From Chitinispirillaceae bacterium (GTDB lineage Bacteria; Fibrobacterota; Chitinivibrionia; Chitinivibrionales; Chitinispirillaceae), in assembly GCA_016932075.1 (NCBI GenBank), contig JAFGDP010000030.1, positions 1 through 48,882 of the forward strand: DNA of 48,882 bases, given 5' to 3'. Below, piece by piece: positions 1 through 9,393 of this stretch (the first letter of the stretch is position 1; each line of letters begins with the position of its first letter). A program made the position numbers and the translations under genes. The notes beneath the pieces are model-generated. The model made no database searches and was not told the DNA's origin. It saw only the letters and a program-made list of their open reading frames with translations.

Positions 1-215
1 AATAATTAAGCGCATTTTCGTGCCCATTAGAATTGAAACAACTTGAAATAAGTTTCGTTTAAAAACAATTGCGACACAGACCCTGAAACCCAGGCCACAC
101 AGTTATTCTATATAAATTTCTTTTCTTCTTCACACCCTTGAGGTCACTCAGGCCACCCGTCGCACGATAATTTTCCCTCCATGTCAATTTCTACTTTAGA
201 TTTTATAGTATCCCA

Positions 216-638
216 TTAATTCTGTTTCATCCTATCTTTGCTATCCTCCATCATCTCCCTTGTCAGCGTCCTCATGCTCACCAGATACACGCTCACGCCA
301 ACGGCGATGGCTAGTAGTGTTATCTGGAGCCAGAGCATGCTGCGTACGGCATATACGGATAAGCTGATGACCAGCCAGAGCGCTAGGATTGAGATGGTCT
401 TTGCCCGTATGGTAACGGCGTGGTATTTGCGGTAGTTGCGTATGTAGCTGCCGAATAGTTTGTGGTGCAGCAGCCAGTGGTAGAACCGGTCTGATCCGCG
501 GAAGAAGCAGGCCGCGGCCAGGAGCAGAAACGGGGTGGTGGGCAGGACCGGAAGAAAGACGCCTATGATTCCGAGCGCAAGGAACAATACGCCTGCGGCG
601 ATGAAGAACCCTTTTGCTATCTGGCGCACCATGGTCAT
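216..638 (-). CDS. DUF454 (YbaN-like) inner membrane protein
   Basis: This 140-residue protein has about four hydrophobic segments (roughly residues 9-30, 33-47, 82-98 and 100-120). The first hairpin carries the motif PVLPTTPFLLLAA, the hallmark of the DUF454/YbaN family. The molecular role of the family is not established; it is a small inner-membrane protein. The ATG at 636-638 overlaps the stop of the upstream DTW-domain gene by ATGA, so the two are translationally coupled in a leftward operon. A second in-frame ATG lies two codons downstream and could be used instead. Family assignment is firm; function is unknown. Confidence 0.85.
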   Translation of the reverse strand: MTMVRQIAKGFFIAAGVLFLALGIIGVFLPVLPTTPFLLLAAACFFRGSDRFYHWLLHHKLFGSYIRNYRKYHAVTIRAKTISILALWLVISLSVYAVRSMLWLQITLLAIAVGVSVYLVSMRTLTREMMEDSKDRMKQN

Positions 639-1279
639 GTGTCCTGTGCAATGATGAGTTCCTGGTAGAGACGGTTCATGGTTTCCACGGTCTGGGCATT
701 TTCACCCAAATGTTCGAGCGCGCATGCGATGGACTCGATGGTCGAAAGTCCCTCGGCTTTGACCTGGGGCCGCACGCTAGCGTGCGCAGCATGGGAAGGG
801 TTCAGGTGGATCTGGTTGAGCCTGGTGAGCCAGGGGTTGCGCCACCACAGGGTTTTTGCCTGTTTCCAGGTGCCGTCAATGGCAATGATGCCGCGAAGGA
901 ACGAGAGGTTGGTAAGGGGCTGTTTTTTACGGTTGATGACGGATAACGGAGTATTGTTCTTTTTTTCGTTAGTCCGCAGGTAGAGTACTCCCCATTGCGA
1001 AGGTAGTTCGTTGGGACCGGCGATTTTTTTAAAATTAGGCCATGAGAGCCCGGTGAATAGAACGCTCTTTTTAAGAAGCAGGTGCGCGAGCCGGGCAGAG
1101 TTGAGCTTCTTGTACTGTTCCTGCGGGTGCTGGAGAATAATGACCTTGAGCCGGGTATCAAGCGAGGGGACAAGGGAGCAGAAACAGGAGCTTTTAGGAC
1201 GAAGACACCGATTGCAGACCGATGAGCGCTCGAACTTCTGCTTGGCGCGCGGATCAATGGAAGCGGCACAGTGAGACAT
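635..1279 (-). CDS. DTW-domain protein, probable tRNA-uridine aminocarboxypropyltransferase
   Basis: The 214-residue protein has an N-terminal zinc-type cluster with Cys22, Cys25, Cys32 and Cys34, then the DxTW signature at residues 135-138 (IDGTW) in the SPOUT-like DTW domain. Characterised DTW proteins (TapT/TuaA group) transfer the 3-amino-3-carboxypropyl group of S-adenosylmethionine to a uridine in tRNA, giving acp3U. The length is normal for the family. It is the first gene of a leftward pair and overlaps the DUF454 gene by 4 bp. The enzyme family is well supported; which tRNA position is modified cannot be told from sequence. Confidence 0.85.
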   Translation of the reverse strand: MSHCAASIDPRAKQKFERSSVCNRCLRPKSSCFCSLVPSLDTRLKVIILQHPQEQYKKLNSARLAHLLLKKSVLFTGLSWPNFKKIAGPNELPSQWGVLYLRTNEKKNNTPLSVINRKKQPLTNLSFLRGIIAIDGTWKQAKTLWWRNPWLTRLNQIHLNPSHAAHASVRPQVKAEGLSTIESIACALEHLGENAQTVETMNRLYQELIIAQDT

Positions 1280-1511
1280 GGTTAGGTCCGGTACTGATCA
1301 GAGCAGGTGCAACCTGGTAAAAATTACATTCTGGCCAAACAATGATATTGCGGCGGACAGAGGGACAAACGGATATCCTGAATTTAGTCACTAATTGAAG
1401 GGAGTTGTTCGAAGGCCCAAAGGTTTGAATATCGCGGTGATGGCAGGTATCATAATAATTGCAGGGTCTTCAAGACCAGCACCAGTCATTGAATCCAAGG
1501 AGCAGACAAAC
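1280..1511. other. Divergent intergenic region
   Basis: These 232 bp separate the leftward DTW operon from the rightward glycosidase gene and should hold both promoters. AAGGAG at the right end serves the glycosidase. I could not place convincing -35/-10 boxes. Confidence 0.4.
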
Positions 1512-4500
1512 ATGAAATCGGTACAAAGAATCATTGCGGTACTGGTTGCGGGCGCGGTCACGGTACTGGCGGTGCAGCGTGATGTTTCAGTGACCTTTTC
1601 ACCCGGGACCTCGGGAAGCCCTGTTATTCCCGGCCAGATGAACGGCACCTGCCTGCCGATCTGGAATTCAAAGGATATTTACCGGGATATTCGCCAGGGT
1701 CTTGTGAATGCCCGGTATTCTCTGCTGCGGTTTCCCAATGGTTCGCTTTCAAACGATTACCACTGGAACGGAAACGGCGGGTATACCGGCGATGGGATCT
1801 GGATATGCGATTCAACTGACTACGAGCCAGGGTTCATGTCCCAGCTCACGTACCGGGGCACGTCAAAGAACCATTACGGGTTTGAGGGCGCTTCAGCCAT
1901 TACTGACGGCGATACAACGACCATGTGGTGGAGCGACCCGGAACTCAGGCAGAGCAGGCCCTATTGCTACCTGGAGTTCACGCCGAGCGTGCAGGCGGAT
2001 TCGATCGTCATTTACTGGGGCAGGCACCATGGCGTGGATTTCGTGGTGCAGCGCTGGAACGCGCCCGGCGCGTCGTATCCCGGGCCGTACCAGGCAGCCT
2101 CGAACATCTGGATCACGGTGGACAGCGTGATCGGCGCACCGGGCGGCGTGTATAGCGGTTCCCTTGATTCCGGCGGTGCGTCTGGCTATTTCCGCGTGCT
2201 CGTGACAACGGCAAGCGGCGACAGCGGCTGGCAGGTGCGGGAAGTATATCTTTACAATAAAGACTCGCTGGTGTCCAGAAACGTCAAGAGTTATACCGGC
2301 TCCGGCGCGACAGGCCAGACCCGGGTCGTGGCGCTCGGCACGCATCCGGGCAGCGAGGTGCGACCGGACTGGTCGAGTGGCTGGGTGACCTGGGATTTCG
2401 AGACCTTTATGGCGTACTGCGATTCGTTTCCCTATGAGATGGTCCCGGTGATCTGCGTCAATTTCGGCACGGGCACGCCGCAGGAGGCGGCGCAGTGGGT
2501 CTACTATGCGAACAGGGTGAAAAACCACGGCATCAGGTTCTGGCAGGTGGGCAATGAGATGGACGGTTCCTGGGAGGAGGCCGGACCGGTTGACGCGGCC
2601 ATGTACGCTGAAAAATTCCTGATGTTCAGCAGGGCCATGAAAGCGGTCGATTCCACGATCAAGGTGTTCGGGCCGGTACTCTCCACGGCGGATTTTTACT
2701 CGCAGGCAAGCGGCGCATATGACGATCTCACCTGGATGGAGTCGTTTTTGAAACGGGTGGGCGACCAGGAGCGGCACGACAGCACGGTCTACCTTGACGG
2801 CATTGATTTTCACACCTACCCGTACTATTTCAGCGGCACGCCGAACCCCGCCGTGATGCTTGAGCGGTCAGACCTGCTCCGGTCACAGGCTGATACGCTT
2901 CGCGCCATGATGGAAAGAAGGCTTGAACAACCGGACTCCCTGTACGTGTGCCTGAGCGAGTTCAACATGTCCGTGGTCATGGCCAGCCTGCTGCAGCAGC
3001 CGGCCAATGGCATCTGCGTTGCCAACCTGTATGCCACGCTTGCGCACAAATTCGGACCGCGCGCCATGTCCGTGGTATGGGACTCGTATGAAAACCTTTC
3101 GAAGGGACCCGGCGGCACCTGGGGAAGCCTGAGCCTTTTTTCCCCGCCCTCGGCAAAAGCGCTTTCAAACCTCACGCGCCCGCCTTCTGCCATATACTGG
3201 CCTCTGCTTATGACCAACAGGCTCTGGCTGCGCCCGGATCAGGAGAACCGCCTTTCTCCGGTTACGGCTGATAGCGCAAGCAAGGTGCGGGCGTTCGGCG
3301 TCGCGGCGCCGGGAACGTTTCGCGCGCTGCTGCTCAATCTGTCAACCGATACGGTCAGGCTCAATTACACCATGAACGACAGCACTTATGATGAGGTTGA
3401 CGTGTACGCATGGTCAAGCCGCGAGTTTAGCTGGAACGGCAGCGGTTCCGACGCGTTTGCCATGCCCAACTGCGGTCCGTCGTCGCTGCGCGCACCTGCG
3501 GATTCGGTCGATACCCTTGTTCTGCTTCCGCTCTCCTGCGTGGTTGCCGCGTGGCATGACCGTTTTTCAGACACGCTTTTTGCGCCCGAGCTCCTGCACA
3601 GCGGCCGCTCCGCGGAAAAGGTGCGCGGCAGTGACTCCCTGCGGCTGTGGGGGACCGCGCTCGTGGCAGGCAACTCGACCATCGAGCGCATGACGGTTCG
3701 CATCGACACGACCGCGGCCATTACCCTTTCTGCGCTTGACGGCAGTGCGGACGGCCCGTCCGAGAGCTGGTTTCATGCGCTCCGGGCGCAGGATATCGGC
3801 CTGGGCGAGCACGTGGCGGTCATTCAGGTGGAAACAAGCGGCGGGGAAACCGTGAGCGATACGTTTCGCGTCATTGGCGGCGATACCCTGCGTCCGGTCC
3901 TGCTCATTGATGATTTCGAAGACCGGGATCTGGTGTGCGCGCTTCCATCAAAGGCTTCCTGGAACAAATACCATGCGGGCACGCCGGCATCGTACCTCAA
4001 TCTCGGCTGGGACTCGACAGGCGCCTCGGGCAGCGCAACAGCGCTCAGGGCTGATTTCTCAATTGAACAACCGGCAACCCTTCCGTACGACGTGTACGGC
4101 TCGGTATTTCTCAATATCGATACGACGTTCATGGACACGGCCCGTCCCGCTCCAATGGGCATAACCTTTACATACGCTTCGAAGAATTCCACTACCGGCG
4201 GGACGTTTATTCTGCAGGTGCAGAGCACGCCGGTGAAGGACTATGACTATTTCACCATCCCGCTCGCCAACACGAACGGCGTGTGGCGGACCGTGACCAT
4301 GGAGTGGACCGATATCCGCCAAGAAGGGTGGGGCGCGCACATTGACAGCCTGCCGGCCGGCCAGATCAGGCGCCTCGAGTTCAGGACCGTGAAAGGCGGG
4401 GAGGGGTTTCTCAGTATTGACAATCTCGCGTTTATCAGCGATTCCGGCGGGTCAATACTGCCGGTGGTCAAAGGGAAGAGGAATTCGACGCGCATGCCGC

Positions 4501-4733
4501 TCACCGTACTGCCCGGCCCATGCGGCCGGGTAGGCATTGCCTGGAACGGAATGGATAACCATCAGGTCAAGGTGAGCATTTTCAACGTGCGGGGGGTCTT
4601 GGTCCATTCCTCAAGTCCGCTTCCTCAGGGCATGCGGTCGTATGTATGGCAACGGTCAGCGGCAGGCGTGTATGTGGTACGGGTGCAGGGCGGAAACAAG
4701 ATGCTGGAGAGGAAATTCCTGACCGTGCGGTGA
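1512..4733 (+). CDS. Secreted clan GH-A glycosidase with inserted F5/8C domain and T9SS-like C-terminus
   Basis: The start at 1512 is chosen because AAGGAG lies just upstream and residues 1-21 then form a clean signal peptide (MKSVQRIIAVLVAG...). An upstream in-frame start at 1395 would bury that signal. The 1073-residue product begins a TIM barrel with RFPNGSLSNDYHW, resembling the LRYPGG..YHW strand of GH51-like enzymes. It is then interrupted by a discoidin/F5-8C-like domain (about residues 115-250), after which the barrel resumes. Glu349 in VGNEMDG fits the acid/base and Glu483 in LSEFN fits the nucleophile of clan GH-A. A beta-sandwich, a CBM11/CIA30-like module (about 830-985) and a type IX-like sorting domain (about the last 75 residues, AAGVYVVRVQGG) follow. 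Substrate is not determinable; arabinose- or xylose-containing plant glycans are a guess. Confidence 0.8.
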   Translation: MKSVQRIIAVLVAGAVTVLAVQRDVSVTFSPGTSGSPVIPGQMNGTCLPIWNSKDIYRDIRQGLVNARYSLLRFPNGSLSNDYHWNGNGGYTGDGIWICDSTDYEPGFMSQLTYRGTSKNHYGFEGASAITDGDTTTMWWSDPELRQSRPYCYLEFTPSVQADSIVIYWGRHHGVDFVVQRWNAPGASYPGPYQAASNIWITVDSVIGAPGGVYSGSLDSGGASGYFRVLVTTASGDSGWQVREVYLYNKDSLVSRNVKSYTGSGATGQTRVVALGTHPGSEVRPDWSSGWVTWDFETFMAYCDSFPYEMVPVICVNFGTGTPQEAAQWVYYANRVKNHGIRFWQVGNEMDGSWEEAGPVDAAMYAEKFLMFSRAMKAVDSTIKVFGPVLSTADFYSQASGAYDDLTWMESFLKRVGDQERHDSTVYLDGIDFHTYPYYFSGTPNPAVMLERSDLLRSQADTLRAMMERRLEQPDSLYVCLSEFNMSVVMASLLQQPANGICVANLYATLAHKFGPRAMSVVWDSYENLSKGPGGTWGSLSLFSPPSAKALSNLTRPPSAIYWPLLMTNRLWLRPDQENRLSPVTADSASKVRAFGVAAPGTFRALLLNLSTDTVRLNYTMNDSTYDEVDVYAWSSREFSWNGSGSDAFAMPNCGPSSLRAPADSVDTLVLLPLSCVVAAWHDRFSDTLFAPELLHSGRSAEKVRGSDSLRLWGTALVAGNSTIERMTVRIDTTAAITLSALDGSADGPSESWFHALRAQDIGLGEHVAVIQVETSGGETVSDTFRVIGGDTLRPVLLIDDFEDRDLVCALPSKASWNKYHAGTPASYLNLGWDSTGASGSATALRADFSIEQPATLPYDVYGSVFLNIDTTFMDTARPAPMGITFTYASKNSTTGGTFILQVQSTPVKDYDYFTIPLANTNGVWRTVTMEWTDIRQEGWGAHIDSLPAGQIRRLEFRTVKGGEGFLSIDNLAFISDSGGSILPVVKGKRNSTRMPLTVLPGPCGRVGIAWNGMDNHQVKVSIFNVRGVLVHSSSPLPQGMRSYVWQRSAAGVYVVRVQGGNKMLERKFLTVR

Positions 4734-4882
4734 ATAGCCGCTGCACCATGACCTCGGGATATCACAGCGCCGATCCTTTCTGCAGGGCGGTGGATTGGAC
4801 CGCCGGAACACAGGATGCAGGCCTGCCGGTTCAGAACGTATTTTCCCTTCAGCCGCAACACGTTTTTAAAGCAACAGTAACA

Positions 4883-6013
4883 ATGGCAGCATCATTTTGC
4901 AAAAACCTTTTTCTGGCAGCGGTCGCCGGCAGCATGGCGCTGCTGTTGTCCTGCGACATGAACCTTCCCTACCGGCCAACGCAGTTTATTCCTCCACGCG
5001 TGACGGTGCCGCTCACCTCGCGGGACATGATCAGGGATTTTATCGGACTCTCGCATCACCGGTTCAAGCTCGCCTTCACTAAAAAGGCGGACCAGAGCAT
5101 CTATGTGGTGGATTTCAGCAGCATGGAGATCGGAAGGGGCGGCGAAGCTGCGGCGCCGAAAGCGTACCGGATAAAAAACAGCGGCATGCCGGACAGCCCG
5201 CTCTTTTCTCCGGACGGCAGCCTGATCACCTATTTTGTCAGGTCCAGCGCGACAACACAGCGGGCGTATGTGCAGGTCATTGACGAGACCTCTGATCCGG
5301 TGCTCGTCGCGGACCAGGGAACCGATCCGCACTTCTGGCAGGACAGCGCAGGAAACCTGTTTGTCGTGTATTCTGACAAGTTCCAGGTGCCGCTCAATGC
5401 GCTGCCCGGCCTGTCCGGATACGCCACCTATCGCCAGCGCATCGATCCCGCGACCGGCGCTCTTATCGGAAACAGGGAAACGATCGCGGACCGGCCGTAT
5501 AACGGCGGCCTGTCGCGCAGCGGCCGGTATCTCTGCACCGGGTATAGCGACGGCGCGTTTTACGACAGGGAAAACGGCCTTCTCCACCGCATCAACTACG
5601 ACCAGGCTTCGGGCGGCATGCAGATCTGCAATCCGTCGATTTCGCCGGACAGCGCGCATGAAGACTGGATGCTGTTTCTGCCGTTCGCCGGAACCCAGAA
5701 GCTTGATTTCTCAGCAATGGCGTCGTCGCCCGGCATGATCACCATGCACGAATACCTGTTTGTGGTTGACCGGGAGAACACGGTGCGCTGGCAGCGCCCG
5801 CACCCTTCGGGCTACTCCCAGTGGCAGGACCCGGAGTGGTCGAACGATTTCAATTTCATGGTCGCGCTTGCCAAGGTCGCGTCAAATGAGAGCGATACGC
5901 GGCATGACTGTTTTTTAATCCGGCGTTTGGACCAAGGACTGCTGCGGCTCACGACCGATGATTTCCGGCTGGACGACAGCGCGACCCCGGCGTTCTGGAT
6001 TTCACCCGATTAG
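4883..6013 (+). CDS. TolB/WD40-like propeller lipoprotein
   Basis: The ATG at 4883 gives a 376-residue protein whose first residues (MAASFCKNLFLAAVAGSMA, then LLLSC) form a lipoprotein signal with the lipobox cysteine. An upstream frame running back into the glycosidase gene is rejected because it would hide this signal. Repeats such as SPLFSPDGSLITYFV, NPSISPDS and DPEWSNDFN are PD40/TolB-type propeller blades. The protein should sit on a periplasmic or outer-membrane leaflet. It lies 150 bp after the glycosidase gene and 12 bp before the barrel gene, so it probably belongs to one exported cluster. Exact function is unknown. Confidence 0.65.
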   Translation: MAASFCKNLFLAAVAGSMALLLSCDMNLPYRPTQFIPPRVTVPLTSRDMIRDFIGLSHHRFKLAFTKKADQSIYVVDFSSMEIGRGGEAAAPKAYRIKNSGMPDSPLFSPDGSLITYFVRSSATTQRAYVQVIDETSDPVLVADQGTDPHFWQDSAGNLFVVYSDKFQVPLNALPGLSGYATYRQRIDPATGALIGNRETIADRPYNGGLSRSGRYLCTGYSDGAFYDRENGLLHRINYDQASGGMQICNPSISPDSAHEDWMLFLPFAGTQKLDFSAMASSPGMITMHEYLFVVDRENTVRWQRPHPSGYSQWQDPEWSNDFNFMVALAKVASNESDTRHDCFLIRRLDQGLLRLTTDDFRLDDSATPAFWISPD

Positions 6014-6024
6014 CAAGGAGCAGT

Positions 6025-7224
6025 GTGGAGCGATCAGGATCAAAGCATGAACACGGCATGATGCTGTGCCGGACAGGGGCGGCAGCGTTGGCCCTCATGC
6101 TGCTCGGTCTCTGGGTGACGGCCCGACTGGCTCATGCGCCGGCTGCAGGGGAATTCGTATCAGCGACACGGCTCATGCCGTGGCAAAACATCGGCGGGTG
6201 CGGCGCAGGCGGGTCAGGCGGGCTCGGCGGCGGCAATATCAAGTGGATCGGCAGGGGCGTGTCCGGCGGAATCCTCGATATCCAGGCCATTGCCGGCGTG
6301 GAGATCAGCCAGACGCGGCGCAACTATGCGTTCATGCACCGGTTCGCGCTCAAGCCGACCTCCTCGTCATCGCTGGCCCTGTCGGTCCCGGTGCTTTCAA
6401 AAACAGCGCAGTTCCAGCCGCAGGCCAATCTGCCGTCGCGCACCGAAGTGACGGGCGGCATCGGCGACCTGCTGCTTGATTTTTCGCAGACATTCGGTTC
6501 GATCGGCCAGTATTCGTTCCTGGCAACGCTTATGTTTCCGACCGGTCAATATGATATCAAGCGCGGCGAGGAGACCGGCAGGCAGTACCTTTCAAACATC
6601 CTGCAGCTCGGCGGCGGCGTGTATGCCGCCTCGATCGGCCTCTCCTATTCAAGGGATTTCGACAAGGGGATTCTGGTCGCTGATTTGCTGACAACGCACC
6701 CGTTCGTCATCAATTTCTCGGGCGAAAACAGCTACAACGACGAGACCGCCGGCGGCTGGGGATACGCAACCGACCTTATGAGCGATGAAGAGAAAAGACG
6801 GTTTGAATACTATTTCAAGCCGTACGGTGAGAACGATCTCGGCGGGTACACGGCGCCGTCCCTCTACGGCGCCGTGTATTACGGCGACAAGCGGAACAGC
6901 CGCTACGTTCATTCGTACGGAGTGACCTTCAACATCCCGCTGCAGGTGAACTGGATACCGAATTATAGTGCAAGCGTGTATGATCCGATCCCTGATCCTG
7001 ATTTCTGGACCTGGAGCGGTACCCTGCAGTACGGCGTGGAGTTTTCAAACGTGGAGCATCCGCTCTATCTGGTCGTTGCGAAACAGATTCATGACCGGGC
7101 CACGCCGCCCGGCCAGGACAGGCGGTACTCCGTGGAAGCGGTGAATACCTGGAACGGCCCTGACTGGCGCGACTTTGCCGCAACCTGGTCCTTTGCCGTG
7201 GGCATCAGGACATCGGCGTTTTAA
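6025..7224 (+). CDS. Putative outer-membrane beta-barrel protein
   Basis: The 399-residue reading starts at a GTG four bases after AAGGAG. A later in-frame ATG (about 6058) would give a more normal signal peptide (MMLCRTGAAALALMLLGLWV) and is a real alternative. After the signal the protein is rich in Gly, Tyr, Ser and alternating hydrophobic strands (for example YSFLATLMFPTGQYDIK, LYGAVYYGDKRNSRYVHSYG). It ends in phenylalanine (FAVGIRTSAF), as outer-membrane barrels do. No enzymatic motif is visible. It may be a channel or surface anchor for the neighbouring exported proteins. Confidence 0.55.
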   Translation: MERSGSKHEHGMMLCRTGAAALALMLLGLWVTARLAHAPAAGEFVSATRLMPWQNIGGCGAGGSGGLGGGNIKWIGRGVSGGILDIQAIAGVEISQTRRNYAFMHRFALKPTSSSSLALSVPVLSKTAQFQPQANLPSRTEVTGGIGDLLLDFSQTFGSIGQYSFLATLMFPTGQYDIKRGEETGRQYLSNILQLGGGVYAASIGLSYSRDFDKGILVADLLTTHPFVINFSGENSYNDETAGGWGYATDLMSDEEKRRFEYYFKPYGENDLGGYTAPSLYGAVYYGDKRNSRYVHSYGVTFNIPLQVNWIPNYSASVYDPIPDPDFWTWSGTLQYGVEFSNVEHPLYLVVAKQIHDRATPPGQDRRYSVEAVNTWNGPDWRDFAATWSFAVGIRTSAF

Positions 7225-7243
7225 TAGTGAAAGGAATTCCGGC

Positions 7244-7654
7244 ATGATACAAATGAGAAGGATTGGTGTGATCTGGATCGCGCTTCTGGCGCTTGCATGC
7301 CTCTCCTGCAAGTCTGGAAACGGGCCTGATGATCCAAAGGATCTTGAGATCACCTATCCCAGGGGCGGGGAGACCTTTACCGTGGGCCAGAAGGTGACCA
7401 TAACATGGAAAGCAAGCGATAAGATAGTATCGGTATTTTTCAAACTGTCCACGCATCCTGATTCAGGATGGACCCAAGCCATAAAATTGCAATCGATTCC
7501 GGCAGAAAACGGATCGTGGGATTGGACCATCGGTGCTGAGGAGTGGCCGGCAAGACCGCCGTATCCCTCAAGTCTGTGCAGAATAAAAATTCTTGATTAT
7601 GAGACACTTGGAAGCACGTATGCCGATTCCTGCGCTGCATTTACCGTAAATTAG
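7244..7654 (+). CDS. Small lipoprotein with Kre9/KNH-like Ig-fold domain
   Basis: The ATG at 7244 follows GAAAGGAATT and yields 136 residues with a short signal ending in the lipobox ACLSCKSG. The mature part holds ITYPRGGETFTVGQKVTITW, typical of the Ser/Thr-rich GPI-anchored/Kre9-KNH N-terminal domain (PF10342-like) found in bacterial surface proteins as an Ig-like module. It is the last gene of the exported cluster, about 20 bp behind the barrel gene. It probably mediates an extracellular or periplasmic interaction; no catalytic residues are seen. Confidence 0.65.
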   Translation: MIQMRRIGVIWIALLALACLSCKSGNGPDDPKDLEITYPRGGETFTVGQKVTITWKASDKIVSVFFKLSTHPDSGWTQAIKLQSIPAENGSWDWTIGAEEWPARPPYPSSLCRIKILDYETLGSTYADSCAAFTVN

Positions 7655-7722
7655 ACATTAACCGGCGCAGGCCGCTCGTTGATTCGCGATACATAATCAA
7701 TTCATGAGGAAAGATCTGTTCG

Positions 7723-8460
7723 GTGCATCCTTCCGTCTCTCTCTTCATTCCCGCCTACAACGCAGCCCTGACCCTGTGCCGGGTCATTGACCGGATTCCA
7801 CAGAACGCCTGGCCGCACCTCACGACGATCTGGATCATAAACGACGGATCGACCGACTCCACGCGCGAGATGATCGCCGGGCTTGAGCGGGAACATGGCG
7901 CCATCCGCGGGGTGCATTTCGCCGGAAACCGGGGATATGGCAGTGCGGTCAGGCTGGGACTGGCGCTCTGCAGGCAGGATGGATGCGATTTCGCGGCGTG
8001 CGTGCATGCCGACGGTCAGTATCCTCCGGAATCGGTACTCCCGTTTGTCGATGCCATGGCCGAAAAAAACATCGACCTGATGCAGGGATCGCGCATCGCG
8101 TCCGGTACCGCACTTCGCGGCGGCATGCCGCTGTATAAATACCTTGCCGGCAAAGGGCTCACCGCGCTTGAGAACCGCGTGTTCAGCCTGCGCATGACCG
8201 ATTATCACAGCGGTTTTCTGGTATACGGCCGGAAGGCGATTGATGTTCTGCCGTTTCACCGTCTGAGCACGAGCTTTGATTTCGACCTTGAGGTCATTGC
8301 TTCGGCCTGTGCAACAGGTCTTTCCATAGCGGAAATGCCGATACCGACACGGTATGCCGGTGAAATATCGTACTTGAATCCGGTGACGTATGGACTGCGG
8401 GTTCTGCGGGTTCTCGCTCAATACCGCGCCGGCTATTACCGGAGCATGAAACAGCGATGA
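7723..8460 (+). CDS. Glycosyltransferase family 2 (DPM1-like)
   Basis: This 245-residue GT-A protein has the GT2 nucleotide-sugar motifs: SLFIPAYNAA near the N-terminus, INDGSTDST (Asp41) and the metal-binding HADGQYPPE (Asp97). The acceptor region LRMTDYHSGFLVYG follows. There is no C-terminal membrane segment, so it resembles soluble dolichyl/polyprenyl-phosphate hexose synthases. The start is a GTG with GAGGAAAG about 10 bases upstream; a nearby ATG at 7704 is out of frame. Its stop overlaps the start of the epimerase gene by ATGA. With the following two genes it may build a lipid-linked sugar for surface glycan transfer (inference). Confidence 0.85.
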   Translation: MHPSVSLFIPAYNAALTLCRVIDRIPQNAWPHLTTIWIINDGSTDSTREMIAGLEREHGAIRGVHFAGNRGYGSAVRLGLALCRQDGCDFAACVHADGQYPPESVLPFVDAMAEKNIDLMQGSRIASGTALRGGMPLYKYLAGKGLTALENRVFSLRMTDYHSGFLVYGRKAIDVLPFHRLSTSFDFDLEVIASACATGLSIAEMPIPTRYAGEISYLNPVTYGLRVLRVLAQYRAGYYRSMKQR

Positions 8461-9371
8461 ATAACGGCGGAAGGATCCTCATCACCGGCGGCACCGGCGC
8501 CATGGGGAGCGTGCTGACGAAAAAGCTTGTGGAGCTCGGGTACACGGTCCGGCTTCTCGCGCTGCCGGGAGATGCTGGTGCGGCGCGGCTGGCGTGGGAG
8601 AATGTGGAGCTTCGCTACGGTGATGTTGCCAGCGCGGATCAGTGCGCAGGGCTCTGTGATGGCGTGCAGACCGTGCTGCATCTGGCTGCGATCATTATCA
8701 CCCCTGACGAGGCCCTTTACACATCGGTCAATGCCGGAGGCACCCGGAACATGGTCAGGGCGGCGGAGGCGGCGGGCGTGTCTCATTTCATCCATGTTTC
8801 ATCGGCGTCGGTCGTGTACCCGAAACCGACACCCTATTCGATTTCAAAAAGGGTGGCCGAGAAGTATGTAACAGAATCGCGGCTCTCCTGGACCATTGTC
8901 AGGCCCACGCTGGTCTACGGAAAAAGGGGAGGCCAGGAGTTCGATATGTTCCTGCGGTATCTGAACCGGTTTCCCGTCGTTCCCTTTATCGGTGACGGCA
9001 CTTCGCTTAAACGGCCGGTGTATGTGGATGATGTGGTTGACGGGATGCTTAAGCTGGCAATCATGCCTGAGGGAAGGAGAACGGTTTACAATTTCAGCGG
9101 CGGCAGCGTGATTTCCATGATGGATTTTGCTCGGCTGTGCCTTTCGCTCTCGGGGAAGGAATACCGTACGATTGTGCGGATTCCGGTGTGGCTCTGCCGA
9201 ACGATTGCCTTCGTGTTACGGCGCATCATGCATGATCCGCCGCTCAAGTGGAGCGTGATTGCCGGCATCACCCAGGACGCGAACCTTGATCCGCAGCAGG
9301 CAATACGTGAGCTCGGTTACTCACCGGCTGGCGTGGAACGTATGCTTCCCCGCAGCTTCCCCCGTGTTTGA
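8457..9371 (+). CDS. Extended SDR NAD-dependent epimerase/dehydratase
   Basis: The 304-residue protein opens with a Rossmann fold (ILITGGTGAMGS, residues 7-18), followed by LHLAAII. The catalytic set is Ser115/Ser116, Tyr127 and Lys131 (YSISK), as in extended short-chain dehydrogenases. It probably epimerises, dehydrates or reduces a nucleotide sugar or related substrate. It is translationally coupled to the GT2 gene upstream (ATGA overlap) and lies 22 bp before the membrane protein gene. The substrate cannot be read from sequence. Confidence 0.85.
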   Translation: MNNGGRILITGGTGAMGSVLTKKLVELGYTVRLLALPGDAGAARLAWENVELRYGDVASADQCAGLCDGVQTVLHLAAIIITPDEALYTSVNAGGTRNMVRAAEAAGVSHFIHVSSASVVYPKPTPYSISKRVAEKYVTESRLSWTIVRPTLVYGKRGGQEFDMFLRYLNRFPVVPFIGDGTSLKRPVYVDDVVDGMLKLAIMPEGRRTVYNFSGGSVISMMDFARLCLSLSGKEYRTIVRIPVWLCRTIAFVLRRIMHDPPLKWSVIAGITQDANLDPQQAIRELGYSPAGVERMLPRSFPRV

Positions 9372-9393
9372 TCCCGCAAGGAAGATCGTCGCC

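Noticed and set aside
1893..2813. 306-codon minus-strand frame opposite the glycosidase
   Set aside because: It is antisense to a conserved GH-A catalytic region, has no ribosome site and no recognisable domain.
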